64,000 bases of DNA, from NCBI GenBank assembly GCA_023434665.1, contig JAEYSM010000052.1:1-64000 (forward strand). The letters are read 5' to 3'. A program made the translations under genes and the position numbers. The stretch comes from Bacteroidota bacterium. Lineage in GTDB: Bacteria; Bacteroidota; Bacteroidia; Bacteroidales; Lentimicrobiaceae. Under the pieces are notes generated by a model. It ran no database searches, had not been told where the DNA came from, and worked only from the letters and a program-made list of their open reading frames with translations. Of the stretch, positions 27,224 through 36,580 are shown one piece after another; within the stretch, counting starts at the first letter, position 1, and each line of letters opens with the position of its first letter.

Positions 27224-28045
27224 ATGAAGGTTCTAATAAAAGTAATTTTTTTAATAATATCGTTACTTGCGTTTTTCAGTTGTAAGAATGAAAATGAGCC
27301 GGTTGTAGAAACCAACACTTTAAGAATTGAGATTCAACATACTATTGGTAATAGTGACATTGAGTATAATAAACTCATTTATTTAAACGCAGCAGGAAAT
27401 CCTTATGAAGTTACCGAAATAATGTACTTTATTTCCGACTTACGTCTATACTCCAATGGAAAGGAAATAAGTCCGGATGAGTGGAATGATATCTATTACG
27501 TTGATTCTAAACTTCAGGAAACAATGAAGTGGAAAGTAGGACTAGACATTCCTGAAGGCACGTATGATAGTATAAAGTTTACGTTTGGTTTATCAGAAGA
27601 TAGGAACGAGTCTTTTCTTTTTGTCAACCCGCCCGAGGTTTTAATGGCTTGGCCGGAAGTGCTTGGTGGTGGGTTTCATTATCTGATGATTAATGGCTTT
27701 TGGAAAGATACAGCTGATATAAGAAACCCATATAACTTTCACTTGGGAATAGGTCAGATTTATGAGGGAAACTCCGGAGAAATAGAAGATATTACTGGAT
27801 TCATCGATAATTCATTTGACGTCGTTCCTTCGGGTCAACCTTTTGCTGTCAACAAGGGCACAGTTACTACACTGACATTAAAGATGGATGTTAATAGTTG
27901 GTTTGATTCACCCATCGTTTTTGATTTCAATACATGGGGTGGGGCAATTATGCAGAATCAGGATGCCATGAATATTGGTTGTTTAAATGGAAGAGATGTC
28001 TTTAGCTATTCAACCAGTGAAAGATTACCAGATGAAACAGAGTAA
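27224..28045 (+). CDS. MbnP-family copper-associated lipoprotein
   Basis: 273 residues with a lipoprotein signal (IISLLAFFSC, lipobox cysteine 20). The body resembles MbnP-type proteins: the YLNAAGNPYEVTEIMYFISDLRL strand pair (shown in part), GGGFHYLMINGFW and FHLGIG. It ends IMQNQDAMNIGC. MbnP partners copper receptors and MbnH in methanobactin systems and elsewhere; no MbnH haem protein follows here. The gene is 5 bp after the receptor and would bind or hand on copper at the membrane. The family call is from motif recognition only. Confidence 0.72.
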   Translation: MKVLIKVIFLIISLLAFFSCKNENEPVVETNTLRIEIQHTIGNSDIEYNKLIYLNAAGNPYEVTEIMYFISDLRLYSNGKEISPDEWNDIYYVDSKLQETMKWKVGLDIPEGTYDSIKFTFGLSEDRNESFLFVNPPEVLMAWPEVLGGGFHYLMINGFWKDTADIRNPYNFHLGIGQIYEGNSGEIEDITGFIDNSFDVVPSGQPFAVNKGTVTTLTLKMDVNSWFDSPIVFDFNTWGGAIMQNQDAMNIGCLNGRDVFSYSTSERLPDETE

Positions 28046-28155
28046 AAGGCAAGAGGGAGGCTTTTAATCCGTAATCAGTACGAAACGATTTTTCAATATT
28101 TAATGTGGCTAGAAAACCCAAATTTGGGTGAAGATCTGATTGTATTATCAAAAAG

Positions 28156-28183
28156 AAAACCCTGAATCAGAGTTCAGGGTTTT
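28156..28183. terminator. bidirectional intrinsic terminator
   Basis: AAAACCCTGAA and TTCAGGGTTTT, a perfect 11-bp stem with a 6-nt loop, between the convergent copper operon and deiminase gene. Confidence 0.8.
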
Positions 28184-28238
28184 GAATTTTAACAGCCCAT
28201 GTTGCTGTGCTTCCAGGAATGATAACCTGAAAATCTAC

Positions 28239-30641
28239 CTAATTCTTTATCAACTTGAAGTTCTTGGTCATTTCAGAAGTTGAAACTTTTAAGATGTAAG
28301 TGCCTTGAGGTATGTTGGCTGTGGTTAAATTAATGATTTGTTCTCCCTGAGTTGCGTTGACCACTGACCTTTGAACCAGCTTTCCATCAGTGTTATAAAG
28401 CTCCATCGATACCTGCTCTGACTTCTCAGTAACAAGAGATATCTTAATTTCATTGGTAAATGGATTAGGATATACTGACACTGCTTCTTTTTCTACGACC
28501 GGATCAATGCCGGTATTCACAGTCACTCTAAAAGTCACAGGAATTACAATTACCTGGTTCTCAACATCGTTTGTATAAACAGTAATTTTTCCTGAGTATT
28601 CACCGACAGGCATATTCTGAGCATTAGCAGTAACTGCAATTTCAGTAGATTGTTCCTGAGCAAGTGATCCCTGAGTGGATTCTGAGCTTAACCAGTTGGC
28701 TATAGGTACTTTCGCTATTTTAACTGTTATATTAGTCGCCTGATGACCCCCATCTCCAAATGTATCTTCAATCCATACTTTCCAGGTGCCATTGATAGAT
28801 TCGCCTGAGAAGACAGGACAGATGACCTTATAAGTTCCATCCAACTGATCGGTTCCGGCTTTATATTTTGTACCTGAAGGTGATTCTATCCAGAGAGAAC
28901 CTTCTGAATAGTAATCATCGGTATTCCATGTGTAAGAAAGCACAACATTACTTACCTGTCCCTGTTGATCAACCGGAAAAGTCGTCCAGTTACTCTCAGT
29001 AAGTGTGTTGTTGTCCCATGAAGTGGGTGCAGGACTGTTAGCTAGATTGAATGCTAATGTGTCATTAACATCAGTGCTGAAGATTATTTCGTAAGTAAGG
29101 TCAAGACTTCCCGTGTTATTAATTGTAAAGGAATGGGTTTCCTGAGTATCAACCATCGCTACATAATCTAAAGAGCCGGGATTAACCTGAGCGTTTGCTT
29201 CACCCTGCGAACCTACATAAAATACATGTGGATCAACTTTGCCAATTAATGGATGCGTTTCTCTTCTTTCAGAACCATCTTTAGCAAACAGATAATATTC
29301 AACTTTTGAGCCTGGAACAGGTGCCGGGATGCTTGCAGTATATTGATTATCTGTCGGCAAATTCATTGTGATTGCGGTAAAAGGTGTATTAGGAGTAGGA
29401 TTTACACGATAATAAACAATGACTGAATCCGAAAGAATGGTTTCGCCACTGTAGGCGGTAATTTTGGCATTTATGGTATATGAGCTATTTACTGGCTGTA
29501 TACCTGATAATGGAACATGTTTAATATACAACATTCCAAGGTCAGCCATTTCGTGTACTCTGCAATGGAGTGCATCTGTTGATTCCCATGGAGTATCTGA
29601 TTTTCCTAAAAATCCAAAGACTTTATAACCTGGTAAAGCATCACGATATGCCTGTAAAGCGGCTTCATCATACGACGATCCCATGATTGGCACGAATACC
29701 TTATCATTTAAGATGTAGGAGTTGGTATAAGGTTGGTTTTGGGGGGTATTAACCCTGTAAACCCTGTAAGGTGTCCCATATATACTGTTCTTATTCTGGA
29801 AATAAGCAGCTGTTTCTTCGATCTCGTCGTACTGAGGATGGCTTTGGGGTACTGATCTTATCAATACTTTGTCGGGAGCCAGATATTTTCCCCAGCAATC
29901 AATATGGTCAATATAAGTATTATTGGGGTCTTCAAGTACTGAGTAGTCAGTAATTCCCAAGTAATTTTGCATTCGCTGATCAACTTCTGCAGGGGAAACT
30001 GAGTTTTCGGTATATGCGATCATTGTTGATGCAGCAAATCCATAACCATCGGTCATATAATTTCCGCCAGTATGCACGACCGGCATACCGAACCATTCAA
30101 TTCCCAAATTATTAGCCATGATTTTGGGCGCTTCATCGTCATTAGGGCGCGGACGATTGTATGGGAAATCTATGATTCCAATCTGATTGTCGCCATAAGT
30201 CACATACCATGGCCCAAAATCACGAGCCCAGTAGCTATCAGTCGGAATATGCATAAATCTGCAATTGGTTATATTTACCCTTGCCTGTGTAAGTTGATTT
30301 CTTACATTAGTTTCAGCAGAAGCATTTGGCACAAGAATGGTTAGAATATCATCCTTTGCAAGTTCTCTGATAACTGACATGGGGATTCCAAATTCATAAG
30401 GCCAGGCTATTACACTTCCTATTGCTCTCTCAAATTCGGCAATATTAGTTATCTCACCTTCAGGTGGGTTGGTTTGAACAAAAGCACGACCAATTTCATG
30501 ACGGCGGGCATATTCTTCCGCAGTCATCTGATGTGTTAATCTTGGTTTTGTTTGTCTGGTTTCATCCGTTTGCGCAAATGAAACGGTAGTAGAGATCAGA
30601 ATCATGCTTGTTAACATGATTCCCGGTAAAGAAATTTTCAT
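28239..30641 (-). CDS. secreted peptidylarginine deiminase (PPAD type) with P domain and T9SS tail
   Basis: 800 residues. After a signal peptide (SFAQ) comes a PAD_porph catalytic domain (about 55-375). All residues I recall for P. gingivalis PPAD are present at near-constant offset: Asp141 (WARDFGPW), Arg163/Arg165 (YNRPRPNDD), His246 and Asp248 (DHIDC), Asn307 and the nucleophile Cys360 (DALHCR). The Arg pair contacts the substrate carboxylate in PPAD, so citrullination of C-terminal arginine is predicted rather than agmatine hydrolysis. Then follow an Ig-like domain, a proprotein-convertase P domain (NGTWKVWIEDTFGDGGHQ) absent from PPAD, and a T9SS tail (YPNPFTNE to FKLIKN). Co-transcribed with the S8 protease, 19 bp apart. 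Confidence 0.9.
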   Translation of the reverse strand: MKISLPGIMLTSMILISTTVSFAQTDETRQTKPRLTHQMTAEEYARRHEIGRAFVQTNPPEGEITNIAEFERAIGSVIAWPYEFGIPMSVIRELAKDDILTILVPNASAETNVRNQLTQARVNITNCRFMHIPTDSYWARDFGPWYVTYGDNQIGIIDFPYNRPRPNDDEAPKIMANNLGIEWFGMPVVHTGGNYMTDGYGFAASTMIAYTENSVSPAEVDQRMQNYLGITDYSVLEDPNNTYIDHIDCWGKYLAPDKVLIRSVPQSHPQYDEIEETAAYFQNKNSIYGTPYRVYRVNTPQNQPYTNSYILNDKVFVPIMGSSYDEAALQAYRDALPGYKVFGFLGKSDTPWESTDALHCRVHEMADLGMLYIKHVPLSGIQPVNSSYTINAKITAYSGETILSDSVIVYYRVNPTPNTPFTAITMNLPTDNQYTASIPAPVPGSKVEYYLFAKDGSERRETHPLIGKVDPHVFYVGSQGEANAQVNPGSLDYVAMVDTQETHSFTINNTGSLDLTYEIIFSTDVNDTLAFNLANSPAPTSWDNNTLTESNWTTFPVDQQGQVSNVVLSYTWNTDDYYSEGSLWIESPSGTKYKAGTDQLDGTYKVICPVFSGESINGTWKVWIEDTFGDGGHQATNITVKIAKVPIANWLSSESTQGSLAQEQSTEIAVTANAQNMPVGEYSGKITVYTNDVENQVIVIPVTFRVTVNTGIDPVVEKEAVSVYPNPFTNEIKISLVTEKSEQVSMELYNTDGKLVQRSVVNATQGEQIINLTTANIPQGTYILKVSTSEMTKNFKLIKN

Positions 30642-30660
30642 AGTATCCTAACAAAAGTGT

Positions 30661-32631
30661 TTAGTTTTTAATAGCTTTTAATGTCGTAACTCCATACTTG
30701 TCAGTTATGACTATTAAGTAAACACCAGAGCTAATGTTTTGGTTATTAGTTCCTTTGCCATCCCAATAAAAGGTATGACTGCCAATTGGTAATTTCTCAT
30801 TGGCAATCGTAGTTACCGTAGATCCCTGCAAATTCACGATGCGAACATTTACTTCAGATGTATACGGCAAATTTAAATTAATTCTTAAGGATTCATCAAA
30901 TGGATTAGGACTTATTTTGATATTTGATTCGGTGATAATGTTATTAGCTTTTACACTAGGATCAACTCTTAGTGTGACAGGAATAAGGATGTTATTTCTA
31001 AAATAATCATCAAGGGAAATCTGGGTTGCATAATCACCTTCAGCCATTCCTGTGGTATTGACAATTATTTTAATAAGCCGTGGTTCTTCAAGCCGGCACA
31101 TCCCTGCTGAATCCCCTGAAAGCCATTGCTGGTCGGGTGCATAAGTAATAGTAAAATTATCCGGTGTCACTGAAGAGCTATAAACTTCAATTACCAAAGT
31201 GTCGATAACATCCGGCTTTAAAGTAAGGGCTAAACTGTTGGGAATTGCCCAGAATGTTGGTGGATTCGCAGCCATCAAAACTGCATTTAGCAAATTAAGC
31301 CGGCCACCGCTCACTGTTAATCCAACCAAGGATGGAATAGTATCAACGGTTGCAAGCAAATAGCTTTTGAAGACCGACACAGCCATCGCTGGATTCTCTT
31401 TATAGAGTTGCATCCTTATTGAGTCAGTTACGCTGTATAATAATGCAATAGAGCCCGAGACCATGGGAGAGGCCATTGAAGTGCCTGTTTTGTATCCATA
31501 GCTATTCCCTGCTCGTGTTGAATAGATATTTGAACCGGGAGCTCCAATGTCCACACTATTTGCCCCATATGCTGCCATTGAGTTTCTAAGGTCAGTATTG
31601 GTTGTGTTGGTTACTGCAATTATCGATTCATTGGTCATTGCAGTGGGAATATCACCCACAACATCAACATCCCAATTTCGGTTTGCTGTGGAAGCCACAT
31701 TTAAAATACCTGCATTTCCCATTGAATCGTATAAAGCACCCCAAATTGGATAATCTTCAGGATCTCCTGCATCCACCCCAAATGAAGAATTTGATGCCAC
31801 AATGAATGCTCCTGCCAGGCCATTAGTCTGGTTATATTGTTTTCTCATGGTAAATACATAGTCGTAGGCTGCAACTACAATCGATTCAAGAGTACTTGAT
31901 CCTGCCACGGGGAGTACTTTTGCGTTATACGAAACTCCCGCTACTCCTGTGGTATTGTTTGTTTTGGCAGCAACAATACCCGATACATGGGTTCCATGAT
32001 CATGACTAACTACATTACCTGTATTTGTATATGCATTCCATCCATGGAAGTCGTCAATAAAGCCATTATTGTCGTCATCAATCAAGTTCCCCGGAATTTC
32101 ATTGTAGTTTTTCCAATAATTGATATCGGAATGATTTAAATCTGCTCCACCGTCAACCACAGCTACAACGATAGTATCGCCATGAACAGTCAAACCACTG
32201 GTTGCAATATCCCATGCTTGCGTGGCCTTTATATCAGCACCCGGAGAACCACCTGACTGACCTGTGTTTTTGAGAGCCCATTGAAGGTCGAATGATTCAT
32301 CATTTGGAATATTCTCTCTTTCAGTGATATAATGGTTAAACTGAGCAAGATGTACTCCTGGTTGGTTATTAACGAAATTCAGAGCATTGTATGGAGATGA
32401 TGTTGTTTCATTAAACTGAAAGAGCCAGACATTAAGAGTGACTGTTATCCTTCTAACCGGAACAATCTGAGCCTGAGTTAAGGCCGTTGCCAGAGCAGCA
32501 TTTTGAAGGGGATCTATGTCTCCTTTTAACATTACAAGTAATTCTCCCGGTACCCTGTTATTATCAGTAATCTGTGCATTGCTGAACAGTGCTGAAATTG
32601 ATAGTAATAAAGTAATTATGCCTATTCTCAT
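30661..32631 (-). CDS. secreted subtilisin-like serine protease (S8) with T9SS tail
   Basis: 656 residues. Signal peptide (LFSNAQ), a short prodomain (about 21-105), then the S8 domain with Asp160 (VVDGGADLNH), His212 (DHGTHVSG), oxyanion Asn281 (VASNSSFG) and Ser385 (GTSMASP). A BACON-like/Ig region precedes the T9SS tail (SPNPFDES to LKAIKN). It is predicted to be secreted and anchored at the cell surface. It is the first gene of a two-gene unit with the deiminase; a protease cutting after arginine could expose C-terminal arginines for the deiminase, although subtilisins are not usually Arg-specific. A 12-bp motif shared with the C25 gene upstream lies at 32743-32754. Confidence 0.93.
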   Translation of the reverse strand: MRIGIITLLLSISALFSNAQITDNNRVPGELLVMLKGDIDPLQNAALATALTQAQIVPVRRITVTLNVWLFQFNETTSSPYNALNFVNNQPGVHLAQFNHYITERENIPNDESFDLQWALKNTGQSGGSPGADIKATQAWDIATSGLTVHGDTIVVAVVDGGADLNHSDINYWKNYNEIPGNLIDDDNNGFIDDFHGWNAYTNTGNVVSHDHGTHVSGIVAAKTNNTTGVAGVSYNAKVLPVAGSSTLESIVVAAYDYVFTMRKQYNQTNGLAGAFIVASNSSFGVDAGDPEDYPIWGALYDSMGNAGILNVASTANRNWDVDVVGDIPTAMTNESIIAVTNTTNTDLRNSMAAYGANSVDIGAPGSNIYSTRAGNSYGYKTGTSMASPMVSGSIALLYSVTDSIRMQLYKENPAMAVSVFKSYLLATVDTIPSLVGLTVSGGRLNLLNAVLMAANPPTFWAIPNSLALTLKPDVIDTLVIEVYSSSVTPDNFTITYAPDQQWLSGDSAGMCRLEEPRLIKIIVNTTGMAEGDYATQISLDDYFRNNILIPVTLRVDPSVKANNIITESNIKISPNPFDESLRINLNLPYTSEVNVRIVNLQGSTVTTIANEKLPIGSHTFYWDGKGTNNQNISSGVYLIVITDKYGVTTLKAIKN

Positions 32632-32742
32632 TTGAAGGATTTTAATGTTGAGTGTGCCCGTGCATTAACATTCTGTAAGACCAATCTGTTCATGAATTAA
32701 ATGAATATTTCTTTTATTAATCTCTGATAATGAATCAGTCGC

Positions 32743-32754
32743 AAATGCGATGTG
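32743..32754 (-). promoter_or_regulatory. 12-bp motif CACATCGCATTT, copy B
   Basis: Identical to the motif at 36466-36477. It is 111 bp upstream of the S8 protease start. Candidate enhancer site for the NtrC-type regulator encoded nearby. Confidence 0.35.
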
Positions 32755-32791
32755 AAAATAATAATAATTAGAATAGGTTTTATTGGATGAT

Positions 32792-32829
32792 AAAAAAGGC
32801 CCGTACTTCAAAAAATTAAAATACAGGCC
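32792..32829 (-). terminator. terminator of C25 gene 32867-36325
   Basis: On the minus strand GGCCTGTA and TACGGGCC pair (one G-U) around a 16-nt loop, then a run of six T residues. Confidence 0.6.
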
Positions 32830-32866
32830 AGGTAAGCGGGGGATTATACTAGTTTTTTTATGTTTA

Positions 32867-35800
32867 TCAGATTTTGATAAGTTTTCCGGTTGTGATGTTT
32901 CCATCATATTCAGCTTTTATGATGTAGAAGCCGGGTTTTAAATTATTAATATCTATCGACTGAGAGTTTCGTGGATTTATATTCTGGCAATCGACCAATA
33001 AACCTTCCATGTTGAATAATGAAATCTGTGCAGTTGCGGGTGCATCGGGGATATGAATATTTACTTTTTCTGATGCCGGATTAGGAAATATAGTCAGTGT
33101 TTTAGAATCAGGTCTCTGGGAGTTAATCAAAGTGACTTTAAACTCTGTGGTTGTTGTACAGCCAAGTTCGTTTTCCAATAAAATGGTTATAGTATTATCT
33201 CCGGGTATTAATATTGACTGATCGAGAGTAAGAGGTAGTTCGTATGTTTGATTTCCACAAATCAGAAATTGTTTTACATCGTTCTTGAGTCTGTTAATTG
33301 AAATGGTTTCTCCCAGGTAAAGTGTAGTGTCGTTTACTACCGGGATTGACTGAAACTTCAAAAGTTTCACTACATAATCATACGTCTCGGTAGCGCAGGT
33401 TGAATTGGCTACAACATTCATCTTTAATGTTATACTATCATTCTCCAGATCTTCGGATGAAGGGAAATATATGGCATCTGCTCTTGTTGCATCATCAAAA
33501 GAACCCGACCCAGATGTTTCCCAGAATAAGGAAGCATGATTGCTGACAGAAGTACTTAGCATTATGAAATTGGATGGGCAAGCTTCCTGGCTTAATGCTG
33601 TGATTTCGACTGGTAGATTTACTGGCAAATAAATATTGTCAAGCCATGCTGCTGCTTCTCCGGTTGTGTCATTTGAGGAAAATCTCCATTCTAATTGATG
33701 ATTTCCCGGTTCAACCTGATAAGTGAAATTGGTCCAGTTAGTGCTATAGTCCCATTCAGCAATCATGAAATTGTCAATGAAGAAGGCAAGTTTGGAGCTC
33801 TCATTCTGAATGTGGGTTTTAAATACAAATGAAATGTAGTCGCATGAGATAGTTTCACATTCATAAACCAGTGAACTGATTTCACGTGTGGCAGTGCTTC
33901 CTGAGTGCAATGAGTATATTCCTTCGAATGCTTCACTATCATCAACATACCAATCATGTTGATTAATCCACGAATTTCGTGGGAAGCTGTTTTGTTCAAA
34001 GTCTTCATCGGGAGCATCAATAGTTTGAAATTGAAAAACAGCACTTTCGGCGTTGCCATCCATGTTTGAAGAGATTACACGCCATTCGTAGTTGGTACTG
34101 TAATCAAGTACAGTGGCTTGTATTTCTGAAGCACTGGTTAAGATTTGAGATTCCCATATCTGTGTTCCTTTGCGACGAATTTGAAATGTGTAATTTTCAG
34201 GGGTGCATCCTTCTGACAAGTTCCAGGAAAATTCAGGAGTTTTAGAATTCTTATTAGTGTTGTTGCCTGGTGTTGGATCAACTGCAATGCCAGGTAAATC
34301 AGTAACTAAAATTTCGGTAACATATGGAATATAATTTTTGGCACTCAGAGTCAAGGTGATCTTGTCTACCTGATTAAGGTTATTTATTTCAATTGTTGCT
34401 ACTGTTTCCTGAGCAACTACTGTTGACAAAATTGTTCCATTTACTGAAGCACATATTAAGGTTCCTGCCTCAATATTTTTGACAATTATTGAATTTTGGT
34501 CACTTCCTATTTTTGTAGGATGCTGAGGATTAAAATTTTTGGGGAGGGCAGTGCGTAATTCCATTGATGGATCGCCAAAAAGAATCCATGTATCCGTAGT
34601 TCTGTACCCTGCGAGTCCGTATTTATCATTCATTTTCATACAGCCGCTCAATGACACACCTCCAAAAGTGTTCGATGTATTGAGTGGTTTGTGACCTCCA
34701 AGAATCAGAGCTATTTCATCCTGTGCTTCCATCGGAGGATACCAGGTTTGTGTAGTTGATGACATTAAAGCAGCAACGGCGCCTGCTGGTATTCCATCAG
34801 TTCCGGCATTTAAAAACATTTCAGCAAGACTGGTAGTAGATTCGAAAGCGCCGTTATTGCATCCGGCCGACCATATGAAAGGATGAACTTTATTTTGGAG
34901 TTTTTTTATGTCTGTGGTTGAAAAACCTGTTGTTACCCAACTGTTTGATGAACCATGTCCTATGTACATGAGAGCTCCGGCTCCTTTTGTCAGTTCATTT
35001 GAAACCATTTGTGATGTGGGATTGCCATTCTGGTCAAATTCGCCTCTTGAGCCATCATATAATTCAACGACTGACTTGTAGACGTTGGTTGATAATTGTT
35101 TACTGATGTTACGTATATGTTCGAAATCATATTCGCCATCGTCACCAGTGCCAAGACCACTTCCTATGCCTATGAATCTGGCGTATGCTTCACTAATAAA
35201 AGGATTCTTTTCATATTGGATTGTTCTTTGAATCATTATTCTGCATTCTTCAATTTTTGAACTGGGAAATCTTCCCACAAGAATTTCAGGATATGAATCA
35301 TCACCTAAAATATATCCGTACATGTTGTCACTCACCCCTTTCTCAGCTATGCATGGAGGGATATACATGGCATCTCCGACTAAAATTAGATAGTTTAGAC
35401 CTTTTGTTAAGTAGTAGTCTTTCACAAAATCCCTGATTGCCTGAGAAATGTCATTACTTCCGTTAGTTATAGTTGAAAGGTCAACGATTTCACATGCAAT
35501 GCCTTTTTGATTTTTCCAATCGATAAAAGGCAACAGTTCATCTTTAAATAAAGGATGACTTATTACAAGCATATTGCCGGTTTCGGAGGGTATTAAATAT
35601 CGGGATAAGTCTTCCTGAGCGACGGCAGCATTAACAAAGCGACTATTGGCAGGATTGCTGAAATGTGCTTCTGAATCATTAAAGAAAGGATTGGATATAA
35701 CATTATGAGTCAGCTCATTAATTCCTGCTTCATTGGTTGTCTCAATACTTATTTTGATATTATGGAAAACTCTTAAGATTTGGGTTACCGGATTATACTG

Positions 35801-36325
35801 AATGGGGTAGAAATGTATACTCTGACCACGTGTTCCTGCCCATATATATGGATCATGAGCCACAACATTTTGGGATGGCCAGAATGCATTTCTTGAATAA
35901 ACTGTAGGATTGATCGGAGGTAGTCCATCATTTGAGTTATATATTCCAGGGTCTCCTGATGTAGGTGCAATTTTAAAATTGGGATAATCGGTATATTCGG
36001 AAGTAATGATATTTGTTGTGGTGTTTCCGTTTAAAGGAATAGCGACACTTACAGCCAGATGTTGAATATCAGGAAGTCCTTTAATTGTTTCGTTTATTCC
36101 CCCTTTCAGTAAGATTCTGATCTCATCAGATTCTTTTACTGATTGTGAAGTAAAACAACCCAAAGAAAAATCAATGATAATTCTCTGTTGTTCTTCAATG
36201 ACATTGATGCCTGGTTCGCAAGTTGCGTTTTCATCAAGGTAGAATACCATATTGTCATCCTTAGCTACAGCAACAGAATTTATTGACAGAACAGTTATAC
36301 AGAAAATGAGTAATAGATTCTTCAT
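32867..36325 (-). CDS. gingipain-type cysteine protease (C25) with adhesion-like domains and T9SS tail
   Basis: 1152 residues. Signal peptide, a C25-type propeptide (ending about 240, with FYPIQYNPVTQILRVFHNI), then the caspase-like catalytic domain with His457 (YIGHGSSNSW) and Cys489 (SAGCNNGAFE); the 32-residue spacing matches gingipains. After it come a fibronectin/Ig domain, a jelly-roll-like domain (DNFMIAEWDYSTNW), an Ig repeat of the type WxTSGxGxFDD, and a T9SS tail (FPNPASEK to GKLIKI). Cleavage specificity cannot be read safely. A sigma-54-like promoter lies 35-48 bp upstream, and the two-component genes lie beyond the terminator on the same strand. Confidence 0.92.
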   Translation of the reverse strand: MKNLLLIFCITVLSINSVAVAKDDNMVFYLDENATCEPGINVIEEQQRIIIDFSLGCFTSQSVKESDEIRILLKGGINETIKGLPDIQHLAVSVAIPLNGNTTTNIITSEYTDYPNFKIAPTSGDPGIYNSNDGLPPINPTVYSRNAFWPSQNVVAHDPYIWAGTRGQSIHFYPIQYNPVTQILRVFHNIKISIETTNEAGINELTHNVISNPFFNDSEAHFSNPANSRFVNAAVAQEDLSRYLIPSETGNMLVISHPLFKDELLPFIDWKNQKGIACEIVDLSTITNGSNDISQAIRDFVKDYYLTKGLNYLILVGDAMYIPPCIAEKGVSDNMYGYILGDDSYPEILVGRFPSSKIEECRIMIQRTIQYEKNPFISEAYARFIGIGSGLGTGDDGEYDFEHIRNISKQLSTNVYKSVVELYDGSRGEFDQNGNPTSQMVSNELTKGAGALMYIGHGSSNSWVTTGFSTTDIKKLQNKVHPFIWSAGCNNGAFESTTSLAEMFLNAGTDGIPAGAVAALMSSTTQTWYPPMEAQDEIALILGGHKPLNTSNTFGGVSLSGCMKMNDKYGLAGYRTTDTWILFGDPSMELRTALPKNFNPQHPTKIGSDQNSIIVKNIEAGTLICASVNGTILSTVVAQETVATIEINNLNQVDKITLTLSAKNYIPYVTEILVTDLPGIAVDPTPGNNTNKNSKTPEFSWNLSEGCTPENYTFQIRRKGTQIWESQILTSASEIQATVLDYSTNYEWRVISSNMDGNAESAVFQFQTIDAPDEDFEQNSFPRNSWINQHDWYVDDSEAFEGIYSLHSGSTATREISSLVYECETISCDYISFVFKTHIQNESSKLAFFIDNFMIAEWDYSTNWTNFTYQVEPGNHQLEWRFSSNDTTGEAAAWLDNIYLPVNLPVEITALSQEACPSNFIMLSTSVSNHASLFWETSGSGSFDDATRADAIYFPSSEDLENDSITLKMNVVANSTCATETYDYVVKLLKFQSIPVVNDTTLYLGETISINRLKNDVKQFLICGNQTYELPLTLDQSILIPGDNTITILLENELGCTTTTEFKVTLINSQRPDSKTLTIFPNPASEKVNIHIPDAPATAQISLFNMEGLLVDCQNINPRNSQSIDINNLKPGFYIIKAEYDGNITTGKLIKI

Positions 36326-36359
36326 ATGCCAGATCCATTAGCGTTTGGATCGGGCCAAG

Positions 36360-36373
36360 GCAAGTGGTATGCC
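36360..36373 (-). promoter_or_regulatory. sigma-54 (-24/-12) promoter of the C25 gene
   Basis: Minus strand GGCATA-CCAC-TTGC fits the sigma-54 consensus GGCAYR-N4-TTGC with exact GG-to-GC spacing. It would start transcription about 23 bp before the ATG at 36325. A sigma-54 activator gene lies just upstream. Confidence 0.6.
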
Positions 36374-36465
36374 CTAAATAGAATACTTTATTTTTATGAC
36401 TGTTATGATGGTTGGTAAGATGCAGAATATCAATACATAACAGACGAATATTATTTATAAAAAAG

Positions 36466-36477
36466 AAATGCGATGTG
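36466..36477 (-). promoter_or_regulatory. 12-bp motif CACATCGCATTT, copy A
   Basis: About 95 bp upstream of the sigma-54 promoter, a normal distance for an activator site; the same 12 bp occur at 32743-32754 and a variant (TTGTGATGTGG, plus strand) at 44078-44088. Confidence 0.4.
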
Positions 36478-36501
36478 GACATTGGAAGATGAAAACCAAC
36501 A

Positions 36502-36526
36502 AAAAAGCGCACAGCTGTGCGCTTTT
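36502..36526. terminator. intrinsic terminator of the two-component operon
   Basis: AAAAAGCGCACAGCTGTGCGCTTTTT is a perfect dyad (arms AAAAAGCGCACAG and CTGTGCGCTTTTT) with flanking A and T runs, 54 bp past the response regulator stop. Confidence 0.8.
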
Positions 36527-36580
36527 TCAATTAATAGAGATTAGTGATATTCTTATAAGAGAGGGGGGTAATTATTTCGA

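Noticed and set aside
28239..30641. Annotation as agmatine deiminase
   Set aside because: Signal peptide, T9SS tail and the Arg pair of PPAD point to a secreted peptidylarginine deiminase.
32645..32658. Second sigma-54 promoter (GGCACACTCAACAT, minus) before the S8 gene
   Set aside because: The -24 half fits, but the -12 GC is missing and transcription would begin at the start codon.
32665..32907. 80-codon minus-strand frame
   Set aside because: It overlaps the end of the C25 gene and runs through its terminator and the promoter region of the S8 gene.
36261..36530. 89-codon minus-strand frame
   Set aside because: It spans a terminator, the leader and the sigma-54 promoter of the C25 gene; composition is not coding-like.
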